From: Candidatus Margulisiibacteriota bacterium
GTDB lineage: Bacteria; Margulisbacteria; WOR-1; O2-12-FULL-45-9; XYB2-FULL-48-7
Direction of reading: 5' to 3'
Length of the DNA: 64,000 nucleotides
Assembly: GCA_025453605.1 (NCBI GenBank)
Contig: JALOPZ010000002.1
Span: 1-64,000, forward strand
Below the pieces are notes generated by a model. It was not told where the DNA came from. It did no database searches and worked only from the letters and a program-made list of their open reading frames with translations. Below, piece after piece: positions 56,395 to 62,791 of the stretch. The stretch's first letter is position 1; the number at the start of each line of letters is the position of its first letter. Made by a program: the position numbers and the translations under genes.

Positions 56395-57195
56395 GTGCTC
56401 AGGGAAAAAGAGCGCCGGCTGCGAGAGATCCTGTCGCCGCTTGGTCGGGTGCTGGTGGCTTTTTCCGGCGGAGCGGACAGTACCTATCTCTTGTTCGCGG
56501 CCCGCGAGGCGCTCGGCCGGGACAATGTCCTGGCAGTGATCGCCGAGTCGCCGACCTATCCGGTCGAGGAGATCGCCGACGCGATCAAGGTCGCCGACGA
56601 ACTGGGCGTTAAGGTCCGGCAGATCCGGACCGAGGAGTTCGGCGACGAGAACTTTGTCGCCAACGGCCGCGAGCGCTGTTATTACTGCAAGAAAGAGCTC
56701 TTTGCCAAGATGAAGGTGCTGGCCCAGGAGAACGGTCTCGATCAGGTGGTCGACGGTTCCAACGCCGACGATCTCAACGATTACCGCCCGGGAAACAAGG
56801 CGAAGGAGGAGTTCGGCGTCCGCAGTCCCCTGCAGGAAGCGGACCTGACCAAGGAAGAGATCCGAAAACTCTCGCTCGATGCCGGCTTGCGGACCTGGGA
56901 TAAACCCTCCATGGCTTGCCTGGCGTCGCGGATCCCGTACGGGACCAGGATCGATGAGGGGATCCTGACGATGGTCGGCGAGGGGGAAAAGTACCTCCGG
57001 TCGCTCGGGTTTAGCCAGCTGCGGGTCCGCCATCACGACAAGATCGCCCGGATCGAGGTTGACGCCGGTTCTTTGCCCAAAGTGATGGAGCAAAAGATCA
57101 TTGACGGCATTGTTAAAAAATTCGAGGAGTTGGGGTATACTTATATTACGCTGGACCTCAAGGGGTACCGGTCGGGGAGCATGAATGAGCAATAG
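56395..57195 (+). CDS. larE: LarE-like PP-loop sulfurtransferase, three-cysteine type
   Basis: 266 residues from GTG 56395, the base after the hcyB stop. The PP-loop SGGADST is at 24-30. C95 and C98 (RCYYCK) plus C175 (PSMACLASRIPYGT) match LarE proteins proposed to hold a labile [4Fe-4S]-sulfide cluster, instead of the single sacrificial Cys of the Lactobacillus enzyme. LarE normally thiolates the nickel-pincer nucleotide, but larB and larC are absent here. Position between hcyAB and nifS-nifU suggests it may hand sulfur to HcyA or another acceptor; this is inference. Confidence 0.88.
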   Translation: MLREKERRLREILSPLGRVLVAFSGGADSTYLLFAAREALGRDNVLAVIAESPTYPVEEIADAIKVADELGVKVRQIRTEEFGDENFVANGRERCYYCKKELFAKMKVLAQENGLDQVVDGSNADDLNDYRPGNKAKEEFGVRSPLQEADLTKEEIRKLSLDAGLRTWDKPSMACLASRIPYGTRIDEGILTMVGEGEKYLRSLGFSQLRVRHHDKIARIEVDAGSLPKVMEQKIIDGIVKKFEELGYTYITLDLKGYRSGSMNEQ

Positions 57196-58375
57196 GACCT
57201 ATCTCGATTTCGCGGCCACGACGCCGACCGATCCGTCGGTCCTGGCGGCCATGCTGCCGTACTTCAGCGAAAAGTACGGCAATCCGTCATCGATCCACAG
57301 TTTTGGCCAGGAAACGCGGGCGGCGATCGAAGCGGCCCGCCAGCAAGTCGCCGGCCTGATCGCGGCCAAACCGGAAGAGATCGTTTTTACCTCCGGCGGC
57401 ACCGAAGCAGACAACCAGGCGCTCGAAGGGATCGCCTGGGCCAACGAAAAGAACGGCAACCACATTATTTGTTCCGCGATCGAGCACCACGCCGTCCTGC
57501 ATTGCGCTGAGTTCCTGAAAAAGCGCGGTTTTGCGGTCACGGTCGTGCCGGTCGATCAAGACGGCTTGGTCAGCCCGGAAGCGGTAGCGCAGGCGATCAC
57601 CCCCAAAACCGTCCTGGTTTCGGTCATGCACGCCAATAACGAGATCGGGACGGTCGAGCCGATCAGGGAGATCAGCGAGGTGATCGGACGAAGGACGAAG
57701 GACGAAGGACGAAAGATCTATTTCCACACCGATGCGGTGCAGACTGCCGGGCACCTGCCGATCAATGTCGCCGAACTGGGCGTCGATCTGCTCTCCATCT
57801 CGGCGCACAAGCTGTACGGACCGAAAGGGATCGGCGCGCTCTATATCAAGAAGGGGACCAGGCTGACGCCTTTCCTCCACGGCGGCGGCCAGGAGAACAA
57901 CCGCCGCGCGTCGACCGAGAACGTTCCGGGGATCGTTGGTTTTGGGGCGGCCGCCGACCTGGCTGCCCAGACGATGGCGGAGGAGAACGCCAAGCTGTTG
58001 CCGCTGCGGGACAAGCTGATCAAGGGATTGACCACGCTGATCCCCGACGTGCGGTTGAACGGCCACGCGTCGGTCCGTTTGCCCAACAACGTCAACGTCA
58101 GCGTCAAGTTTATTGAGGGGGAATCGATGCTGCTCAACCTCGATATGCTGGGGATCGCGGCTTCGTCGGGCTCGGCCTGCACTTCGGGCTCGCTCGACCC
58201 CTCGCACGTCCTGCTGGCGATCGGCTTGCCGCACGAGATCGCTCACGGCTCGCTCCGTTTTACTCTCGGTAAGCAGACGACCGAGGCCGAGATCGACCTG
58301 GTCTTGGAAAAACTGCCGCCGATCGTCGACAAGCTCCGGCGGATGTCGCCCTTGTACCCGGGAGGCAAGAAATGA
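57185..58375 (+). CDS. nifS: Cysteine desulfurase, NifS/IscS type
   Basis: 396 residues, overlapping the larE-like gene by 11 bases. PLP lysine is K209 in SISAHKLYGPKG; the persulfide Cys332 lies in SSGSACTSGSLDPSHVL, a class I loop. HHAVLH and EIGTVEPI are normal. It converts cysteine to alanine and a protein persulfide for Fe-S assembly and tRNA thiolation. Residues 168-177 are an insert encoded by four tandem 7-base units, absent from the usual spacing between EIGTVEPI and TDAVQ. Overlaps the scaffold gene by four bases. Confidence 0.93.
   Translation: MSNRTYLDFAATTPTDPSVLAAMLPYFSEKYGNPSSIHSFGQETRAAIEAARQQVAGLIAAKPEEIVFTSGGTEADNQALEGIAWANEKNGNHIICSAIEHHAVLHCAEFLKKRGFAVTVVPVDQDGLVSPEAVAQAITPKTVLVSVMHANNEIGTVEPIREISEVIGRRTKDEGRKIYFHTDAVQTAGHLPINVAELGVDLLSISAHKLYGPKGIGALYIKKGTRLTPFLHGGGQENNRRASTENVPGIVGFGAAADLAAQTMAEENAKLLPLRDKLIKGLTTLIPDVRLNGHASVRLPNNVNVSVKFIEGESMLLNLDMLGIAASSGSACTSGSLDPSHVLLAIGLPHEIAHGSLRFTLGKQTTEAEIDLVLEKLPPIVDKLRRMSPLYPGGKK
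57686..57713. repeat. Four perfect GGACGAA heptamers inside nifS
   Basis: GGACGAA occurs four times in a row in frame with codons for GRRTKDEGRK (with the next codon). Loss or gain of one unit would shift the reading frame before the catalytic lysine. Confidence 0.95.
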
Positions 58376-58803
58376 GCATGGGACCGTATTCGGCCAAGGT
58401 GATGGACCACTTCATGAACCCGCGCAACGTCGGGGTGATCGAGAACCCGGACGGCGTGGGGGAGGTCGGCAACCCGGTCTGCGGGGATATCATGAAAATG
58501 TTCATCAAAGTGAAAGATAATATTATTACCGACGTCAAGTTCCAAACCTTTGGCTGCGGCTCGGCGATCGCTACTTCGTCAATGGCGACGGAACTGATCA
58601 AAGGAAAAACGATCGAAGAGGCGCTAAAACTGACGAACGTGGCGGTGGCAGAGGCTTTGGACGGTCTGCCCAAAATTAAAATGCACTGTTCGGTCCTGGC
58701 CGAAGAGGCGGTCCAGGCGGCGATCGACGATTATTTAAAGAAGACGACCGGTAAAGGCTTACCGGGCTTCAAGCCCCACGACGAGCCGCTCCAGGAACAC
58801 TAG
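58372..58803 (+). CDS. nifU: Fe-S cluster scaffold, NifU/IscU type
   Basis: 143 residues, ATGA overlap with nifS. The three ligand cysteines are C37 (NPVCGD), C62 (FGCGSAIA) and C106 (MHCSVL), with Asp39 conserved. The short length and single domain fit IscU-like NifU N-terminal scaffolds; no HscA-binding LPPVK sequence is seen, and the C-terminal part after residue 125 is variable. It builds [2Fe-2S]/[4Fe-4S] clusters with the upstream NifS. The window's many ferredoxin-type proteins are likely clients. The stop shares CTAG with the convergent ROK gene. Confidence 0.93.
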   Translation: MSMGPYSAKVMDHFMNPRNVGVIENPDGVGEVGNPVCGDIMKMFIKVKDNIITDVKFQTFGCGSAIATSSMATELIKGKTIEEALKLTNVAVAEALDGLPKIKMHCSVLAEEAVQAAIDDYLKKTTGKGLPGFKPHDEPLQEH

Positions 58804-59789
58804 CCCAGTTTGGCCAAAGCCGCCGCCCCGGCACCGATCAACCCCGAATTGCCGTCGTTAGTGCCGAAGGAGACCATCGGCTCAGTATGAATTATCTCCT
58901 GGGAGACCAGATTATTTAAAGTATCAAGATACGGTTTGCCGATCAAAAAGGTAAAATCACCGGTCAAAATGAATTTATCGACCGGATGCTTGGCAAAAAC
59001 TTCGCCAATGGTGATGCTCAGCGGCCCGCAGAGCGTACTGAGGAAGGCCAGCGTAAACGGATCGCCGGCCTGGGCGGCGGCGGCGATCTTAGCCCTGGTC
59101 AGATTTTCGATCCCTTTGCCGGTAAGTTTCGCCAGCAGCGACTGATTATAGGCGGTGCTGGTTTCCGGACCGACCGACAGTTCCCGGGCGATCCGTTCGG
59201 CCGCCGGGGCGGCGGTAAATGATTCCAGGTGACCATAGCCGCCGCAACCGCAATGGACGGTCGATCCCGGTTTGATCGTCAGATGCCCGATCTCGCCGGC
59301 CTGGCCGTCTTCGCCGATGACCACCTGGCCGCCCGTGAATAGCTTGGAGCCGAGCCCTTCGCTGACGGTGATGACCTGAAATTCGTCGTACTGTTTGGCT
59401 GTTCCGTACATTTTCTCCCGCCAGGCGATCGCCGTCACATCATTGATCACGGTTGTTTGCAGACCGGTCTCACTGGCCAGCCTGAAGGCCAGGGGAAAAT
59501 CTTCTACCTCCGGGCCCCAGATATTTGGGGCTTTAGTGACCACTCCGCCCGGGGCGACCGGACCGGCGATCGCGACCGCCAAGGCGTCAAAATGCATTTT
59601 AGGGACATTATGAGCGATCGTGTCGACCAGCATTGACGGCAGCAGACGGGGTGCGGTCCCAAAGGTAGTCGAGCGGGTGGGCAGAGGGATTTCCTTGACC
59701 AGAGTTAAACTCCCGCGGTTATTGTGAAAGCTTGCCTGCCGGATGGTCCGATCGACAGAAAACACACATATTCTTGGGACAGCCGTCAT
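58800..59789 (-). CDS. ROK-family protein with altered zinc and phosphate motifs
   Basis: 329 residues with GGGGAGG five bases before the ATG. The fold of ROK sugar kinases is clear: GEIGHLTIKPG, the N-D of VINDVTAIAWRE and C-terminal GAGAAALAKLG. Two changes stand out. The metal motif reads CGCGGYGH, with His where the third Cys normally is. The N-terminal ATP-phosphate motif D-x-G-G-T is replaced by VDRTIRQ. Kinase activity is therefore doubtful; a sugar-responsive or structural role is possible. Divergent from mnmA, with overlapping -10 regions. Confidence 0.82.
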   Translation of the reverse strand: MTAVPRICVFSVDRTIRQASFHNNRGSLTLVKEIPLPTRSTTFGTAPRLLPSMLVDTIAHNVPKMHFDALAVAIAGPVAPGGVVTKAPNIWGPEVEDFPLAFRLASETGLQTTVINDVTAIAWREKMYGTAKQYDEFQVITVSEGLGSKLFTGGQVVIGEDGQAGEIGHLTIKPGSTVHCGCGGYGHLESFTAAPAAERIARELSVGPETSTAYNQSLLAKLTGKGIENLTRAKIAAAAQAGDPFTLAFLSTLCGPLSITIGEVFAKHPVDKFILTGDFTFLIGKPYLDTLNNLVSQEIIHTEPMVSFGTNDGNSGLIGAGAAALAKLG

Positions 59790-59811
59790 TTTAACCTCCC
59801 CGGGTTTTTGT

Positions 59812-59817
59812 TATAAT
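59812..59817 (+). promoter_or_regulatory. -10 box of mnmA
   Basis: TATAAT 12 bases before ATG 59830, giving a leader of about six bases at most and no Shine-Dalgarno. On the other strand CATTATAAC overlaps it as a possible -10 for the ROK gene. Confidence 0.55.
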
Positions 59818-59829
59818 GTTATCGTTAAA

Positions 59830-60900
59830 ATGAGCGGGAATTTCAGGGTAAATAAGCGAAAAGTGTTGGTTGCCATGTCGGGCGGGGTCGATTCCTCGGT
59901 GGCGGCGGCGCTGCTTAAAGAACAAGGCGATGACCTGATCGGGGTGACCATGTCGCTCTACTGCGGGACCAAGGCGTTAGGCAGCGGCTGCTGTTCGTTA
60001 AATTCCGCCCGTGATGCCAAACTGGTCGCTGACCGGCTCGGCTTTCCTCACTACTCGGTCAACTTCAAGGCTGATTTTCAATCCCTGATCATCGACAACT
60101 TTATCGATGAATACCGGCAGGGGCGGACGCCTAATCCGTGTATCCGCTGCAATCAGCTGATCAAGTTCTCTTTGTTATTGGCTAAGGCCAAAGAACTGGG
60201 CGCGGACTACATTGCAACGGGTCATTATGCGCGGATCCCGTTACCCGTTACCCGTTACTCGTTACTGAAAGGCAAGGACCAGAAAAAGGACCAGTCGTAT
60301 GTTCTCTATCGGCTGACGCAGGAGCAGTTGGCCAAAACGTTGTTCCCTCTGGGTGAAATGACCAAGGCCGAGGTCAGGCAAAAGGCCAAGGCCTTGAATC
60401 TTGCAGTAGCGGACAAGCCTGAGAGCCAGGAGATCTGCTTTGTTGAAGACGACGATTATGGTCGGTTCATCCGGGAGAACGCGCCGGAGCTGGTCAGGCC
60501 GGGACCGATCATTGACCGGACGGGTAAGGTTGTCGGCGAACACCAGGGGATAGCCTTCTACACGATCGGGCAGAGGAAGGGGGTGGGGCACCACCGCGGT
60601 GCACCCAAGTATGTCGTTGGCCTCGACCGCGAACGGAACGCGGTTGTCATCGGGGATGATGCCGATCTGCTCAAGACAGAACTGACCGCTCGCGAGCTCA
60701 GTTTTGTAGCCGGTAAAGGGCCGACCGGGCCGATGGTGATAACTGCCAAGATTCGCTATAATGGGTCTGAAGCGGCGGCGACCCTGATGCCCGACGGCAA
60801 AGTGGTTTTTGAACAGCCGCAACGGGCAGTCACCCCAGGCCAGTCAGTGGTATTTTATCAGAGGGAAGAGGTTCTTGGCGGTGGCCTGATTTCTTCGTGA
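59830..60900 (+). CDS. mnmA: tRNA-specific 2-thiouridylase
   Basis: 356-357 residues from ATG 59830, chosen because TATAAT lies between this codon and further upstream in-frame codons. The PP-loop SGGVDSS, the TPNPCIRCNQ segment (C104, C107) and QEICFV (C203) match MnmA, which makes 2-thiouridine at U34 of tRNAs for Lys, Glu and Gln. In E. coli the first of these cysteines is an aspartate, so a CxxC and possible [4Fe-4S] centre is suggested here. Residues about 137-145 are encoded by a heptamer array. NifS at 57185 is a likely sulfur donor. Confidence 0.94.
   Translation: MSGNFRVNKRKVLVAMSGGVDSSVAAALLKEQGDDLIGVTMSLYCGTKALGSGCCSLNSARDAKLVADRLGFPHYSVNFKADFQSLIIDNFIDEYRQGRTPNPCIRCNQLIKFSLLLAKAKELGADYIATGHYARIPLPVTRYSLLKGKDQKKDQSYVLYRLTQEQLAKTLFPLGEMTKAEVRQKAKALNLAVADKPESQEICFVEDDDYGRFIRENAPELVRPGPIIDRTGKVVGEHQGIAFYTIGQRKGVGHHRGAPKYVVGLDRERNAVVIGDDADLLKTELTARELSFVAGKGPTGPMVITAKIRYNGSEAAATLMPDGKVVFEQPQRAVTPGQSVVFYQREEVLGGGLISS
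60237..60264. repeat. CCCGTTA heptamer array inside mnmA
   Basis: CCCGTTA three times, then CTCGTTA: four consecutive 7-base units within the coding region, encoding roughly PLPVTRYSL. Like the nifS array, it has exactly four units. Confidence 0.93.
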
Positions 60901-60903
60901 ATT

Positions 60904-60975
60904 CTTCGTGCCTTTGTGTCTTAGTGGTTAATTCCGGATTTCACCACCAAGACACGAAGACACAAAGACCGGAAG
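60904..60975. repeat. Octamer arrays in inverted pair between mnmA and nadA
   Basis: Left: CTTCGTGC, CTTTGTGT, CTTAGTGG. Right: CCACCAAG, ACACGAAG, ACACAAAG, ACCGGAAG. The right array is the reverse complement type of the left, so the region can fold into a hairpin. Its last unit provides the purine-rich GGAAG just ahead of nadA. Confidence 0.85.
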
Positions 60976-60982
60976 AAGAAAA

Positions 60983-61891
60983 ATGGAAATAATTGATAAA
61001 ATATCTAAACTAAAGCGAGAGCAGAACGCTGTTATCCTGGCCCACAACTACCAGCGGCCGGAAGTGCAGGATATTGCCGACTACGTTGGCGATTCGCTGG
61101 GGTTATCGATCGCCGCGTCAAAAACCAAGGCCAAAGTGATCATTTTTTGCGGTGTCCATTTTATGGCCGAAACGGCGGCGATCATTTCGCCCGATAAAAC
61201 CGTCCTGATGCCCGACTTCAACGCCGGCTGCCCGATGGCCGACATGATCGACGTGCCTGAGTTGCAAAAACTCAAGGCGGAACATCCCGGCCGCCCGGTC
61301 GTTTGTTACGTTAATTCGAGCGCGGCGATCAAAGCGGAGTCGGACATTTGCTGCACTTCGGCTAACGCGATCAATGTCGTTAAGTCGCTGGCCGAAAAAG
61401 AGATCATTTTTATCCCCGATAAGTTCCTGGGAATGTTCGTGCAAAGCAGGCTGCCGGACAAAAAGTTGATCCTGTTCAACGGCTATTGCCCAACGCACGC
61501 CAGAATACTCCCCGAGCATATCGCTAAAGCTAAGGCCGCTCATCCCGGCGCGCCGGTCCTGGTCCATCCCGAATGCCGGCCCGAGACGATCGCGGCGGCC
61601 GACGCAGCGCTCTCGACCGAAGGGATGGTTGAATACGTTAAAAAGTCGCCGGCGCCGGTTTTTCTGATCGGCACGGAAACCGATATGCTTTATCGTTTAG
61701 GCAAGGAGAATCCGGGAAAAAAATTCTATCCGGTGACCGACCTGGCCGTTTGCCCGAACATGAAAGCGACCACGCTGGAAAAGGTCCTTTGGTCGCTGGA
61801 AGACGGAAAAACTGAAGTAAGTGTCCCTGCTGAGATAGCCGCTAAAGCGAGGTCCGCGATCGAAAAGATGCTAATGTATGGCCGCGAGTGA
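60983..61891 (+). CDS. nadA: Quinolinate synthase
   Basis: 302 residues, the compact A-type. It condenses iminoaspartate and dihydroxyacetone phosphate to quinolinate using a [4Fe-4S] cluster. Likely ligands are C83 (NAGCPMAD), C169 (NGYCPTH) and C257 (AVCPNM). LAHNYQRPEVQDIADYVGDS is spread over residues 19-38, and HPECRPE and TET complete the active site. nadB and nadC are not in the window. The 3' end overlaps the convergent response-regulator gene by 21 bases. The Fe-S dependence fits the neighbouring nifS-nifU genes. Confidence 0.96.
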   Translation: MEIIDKISKLKREQNAVILAHNYQRPEVQDIADYVGDSLGLSIAASKTKAKVIIFCGVHFMAETAAIISPDKTVLMPDFNAGCPMADMIDVPELQKLKAEHPGRPVVCYVNSSAAIKAESDICCTSANAINVVKSLAEKEIIFIPDKFLGMFVQSRLPDKKLILFNGYCPTHARILPEHIAKAKAAHPGAPVLVHPECRPETIAAADAALSTEGMVEYVKKSPAPVFLIGTETDMLYRLGKENPGKKFYPVTDLAVCPNMKATTLEKVLWSLEDGKTEVSVPAEIAAKARSAIEKMLMYGRE

Positions 61892-62302
61892 CGGGCCGCC
61901 TTCGCCGCCTTCGCGGCGGGCCGCTTTGGACCGGCGGCGACGTAAGCCGCGCTCAACCAGCTCGTAGATCTCTTCCATCAGGAACGGCTTGCGCAGGTAT
62001 TCCAGCGCGCCGAGGGTGATAGCGTTGGCGTGCGACGATTCGGTGGCATAAGCGGTGACAATTATAAACTCTACTTCGGGATCGACTTCCTTGACCTTTT
62101 TTAGGATCTCCAGTCCATCCATGCCGGGGAGCTTGAGGTCGCAGAAAACGAGATCGAACTGCCCTTTTTTCAGCCCGGCGAGGGCAGAGGGGCCGTCAGG
62201 GAAGGTCGTGACATCGTAATCCTTGATCTTGAGGATCATTTTGAACGATTCCAGGACCGACGGTTCGTCGTCGATGACCATGATCCGGACATTGTCTGCC
62301 AC
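61871..62302 (-). CDS. Single-domain response regulator
   Basis: 143 residues from a GTG with AGGGGGA upstream. It is a CheY-like receiver: acidic pair D11-D12, phospho-acceptor D55 in FCDLKLPG, T83 and K105 in the expected positions. There is no DNA-binding output domain; the last 25 residues are basic (GLRRRRSKAARREGG) and probably disordered. The PDVEF-like phrase and KPFLMEE resemble receivers of two-component systems in sensory chains. No histidine kinase is adjacent. Convergent overlap with nadA. Confidence 0.92.
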   Translation of the reverse strand: MADNVRIMVIDDEPSVLESFKMILKIKDYDVTTFPDGPSALAGLKKGQFDLVFCDLKLPGMDGLEILKKVKEVDPEVEFIIVTAYATESSHANAITLGALEYLRKPFLMEEIYELVERGLRRRRSKAARREGGEGGPSLAAIH

Positions 62303-62398
62303 GCTGTTTCCCCCTTTCGCTTACGGGCCATTTTATCATCAGCCCCGGATTATTGCAATACAAATTTGGTTATGATATTCTCAATTTATTATGTTCAG

Positions 62399-62475
62399 GC
62401 CGGGGTAGCTCAGTTGGCTAGAGCGAGGGACTCATAAGCCCTAGGTCGCCGGTTCAATCCCGGCCCCCGGCACCA
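62399..62475 (+). tRNA. tRNA with anticodon CAU (elongator Met or Ile2)
   Basis: 77 bases including encoded CCA. Acceptor GCCGGGG/CCCCGGC, D stem GCTC/GAGC, anticodon loop CTCATAA, T stem GCCGG/CCGGC with TTCAATC loop. The last anticodon-stem pair is A-G (62430, 62438), a mismatch. It lacks the three G-C pairs of initiator tRNA. TATTAT seven bases upstream is a candidate -10. Whether it is Met or the lysidine-modified Ile2 is unresolved; tilS lies 300 bases downstream. Confidence 0.9.
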
Positions 62476-62482
62476 ATTCAAC

Positions 62483-62791
62483 ATGAAAAGCGCAAAACTG
62501 TTAGCGGTCTTGGCCTATGTTTGCTGGGTGCCCGCCCTTTATATCGTGCTGACTAAACTGCGCAAAGACGAGTTTGTCGGTTTTCACGGCGGGCAGGCCC
62601 TGGTCCTCTGGACGCTGATCTTCGCCGGATTTTTTGCCCTGCGCTTTCTAGTTAACCTGCTCTGGAGCGTTTTTTATATCCCGTATCTGGACCTGATCGA
62701 GGTCCTTTTTGCTTTCGGCGCCTGGGGTTACGCTCTCTCCTGCGGCGTGCGCTGCGCCCAGGGCGAAATGTTCTCGTTATGGCCGCGATAA
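62483..62791 (+). CDS. Small membrane protein, DUF4870-like
   Basis: 102 residues with three to four hydrophobic segments (about 5-24, 40-62, 64-90). VGFHGGQALVLWTL near residue 32 matches the short DUF4870/Tic20-like membrane family, whose function is unknown. The ATG follows the tRNA by seven bases and has no Shine-Dalgarno, so it may be read from the tRNA transcript. Overlaps tilS by 13 bases. Confidence 0.75.
   Translation: MKSAKLLAVLAYVCWVPALYIVLTKLRKDEFVGFHGGQALVLWTLIFAGFFALRFLVNLLWSVFYIPYLDLIEVLFAFGAWGYALSCGVRCAQGEMFSLWPR

Noticed and set aside
59743..59829. Longer mnmA start upstream of ATG 59830
   Set aside because: The added region contains the TATAAT box and overlaps the divergent ROK gene start; family homology begins after 59830.
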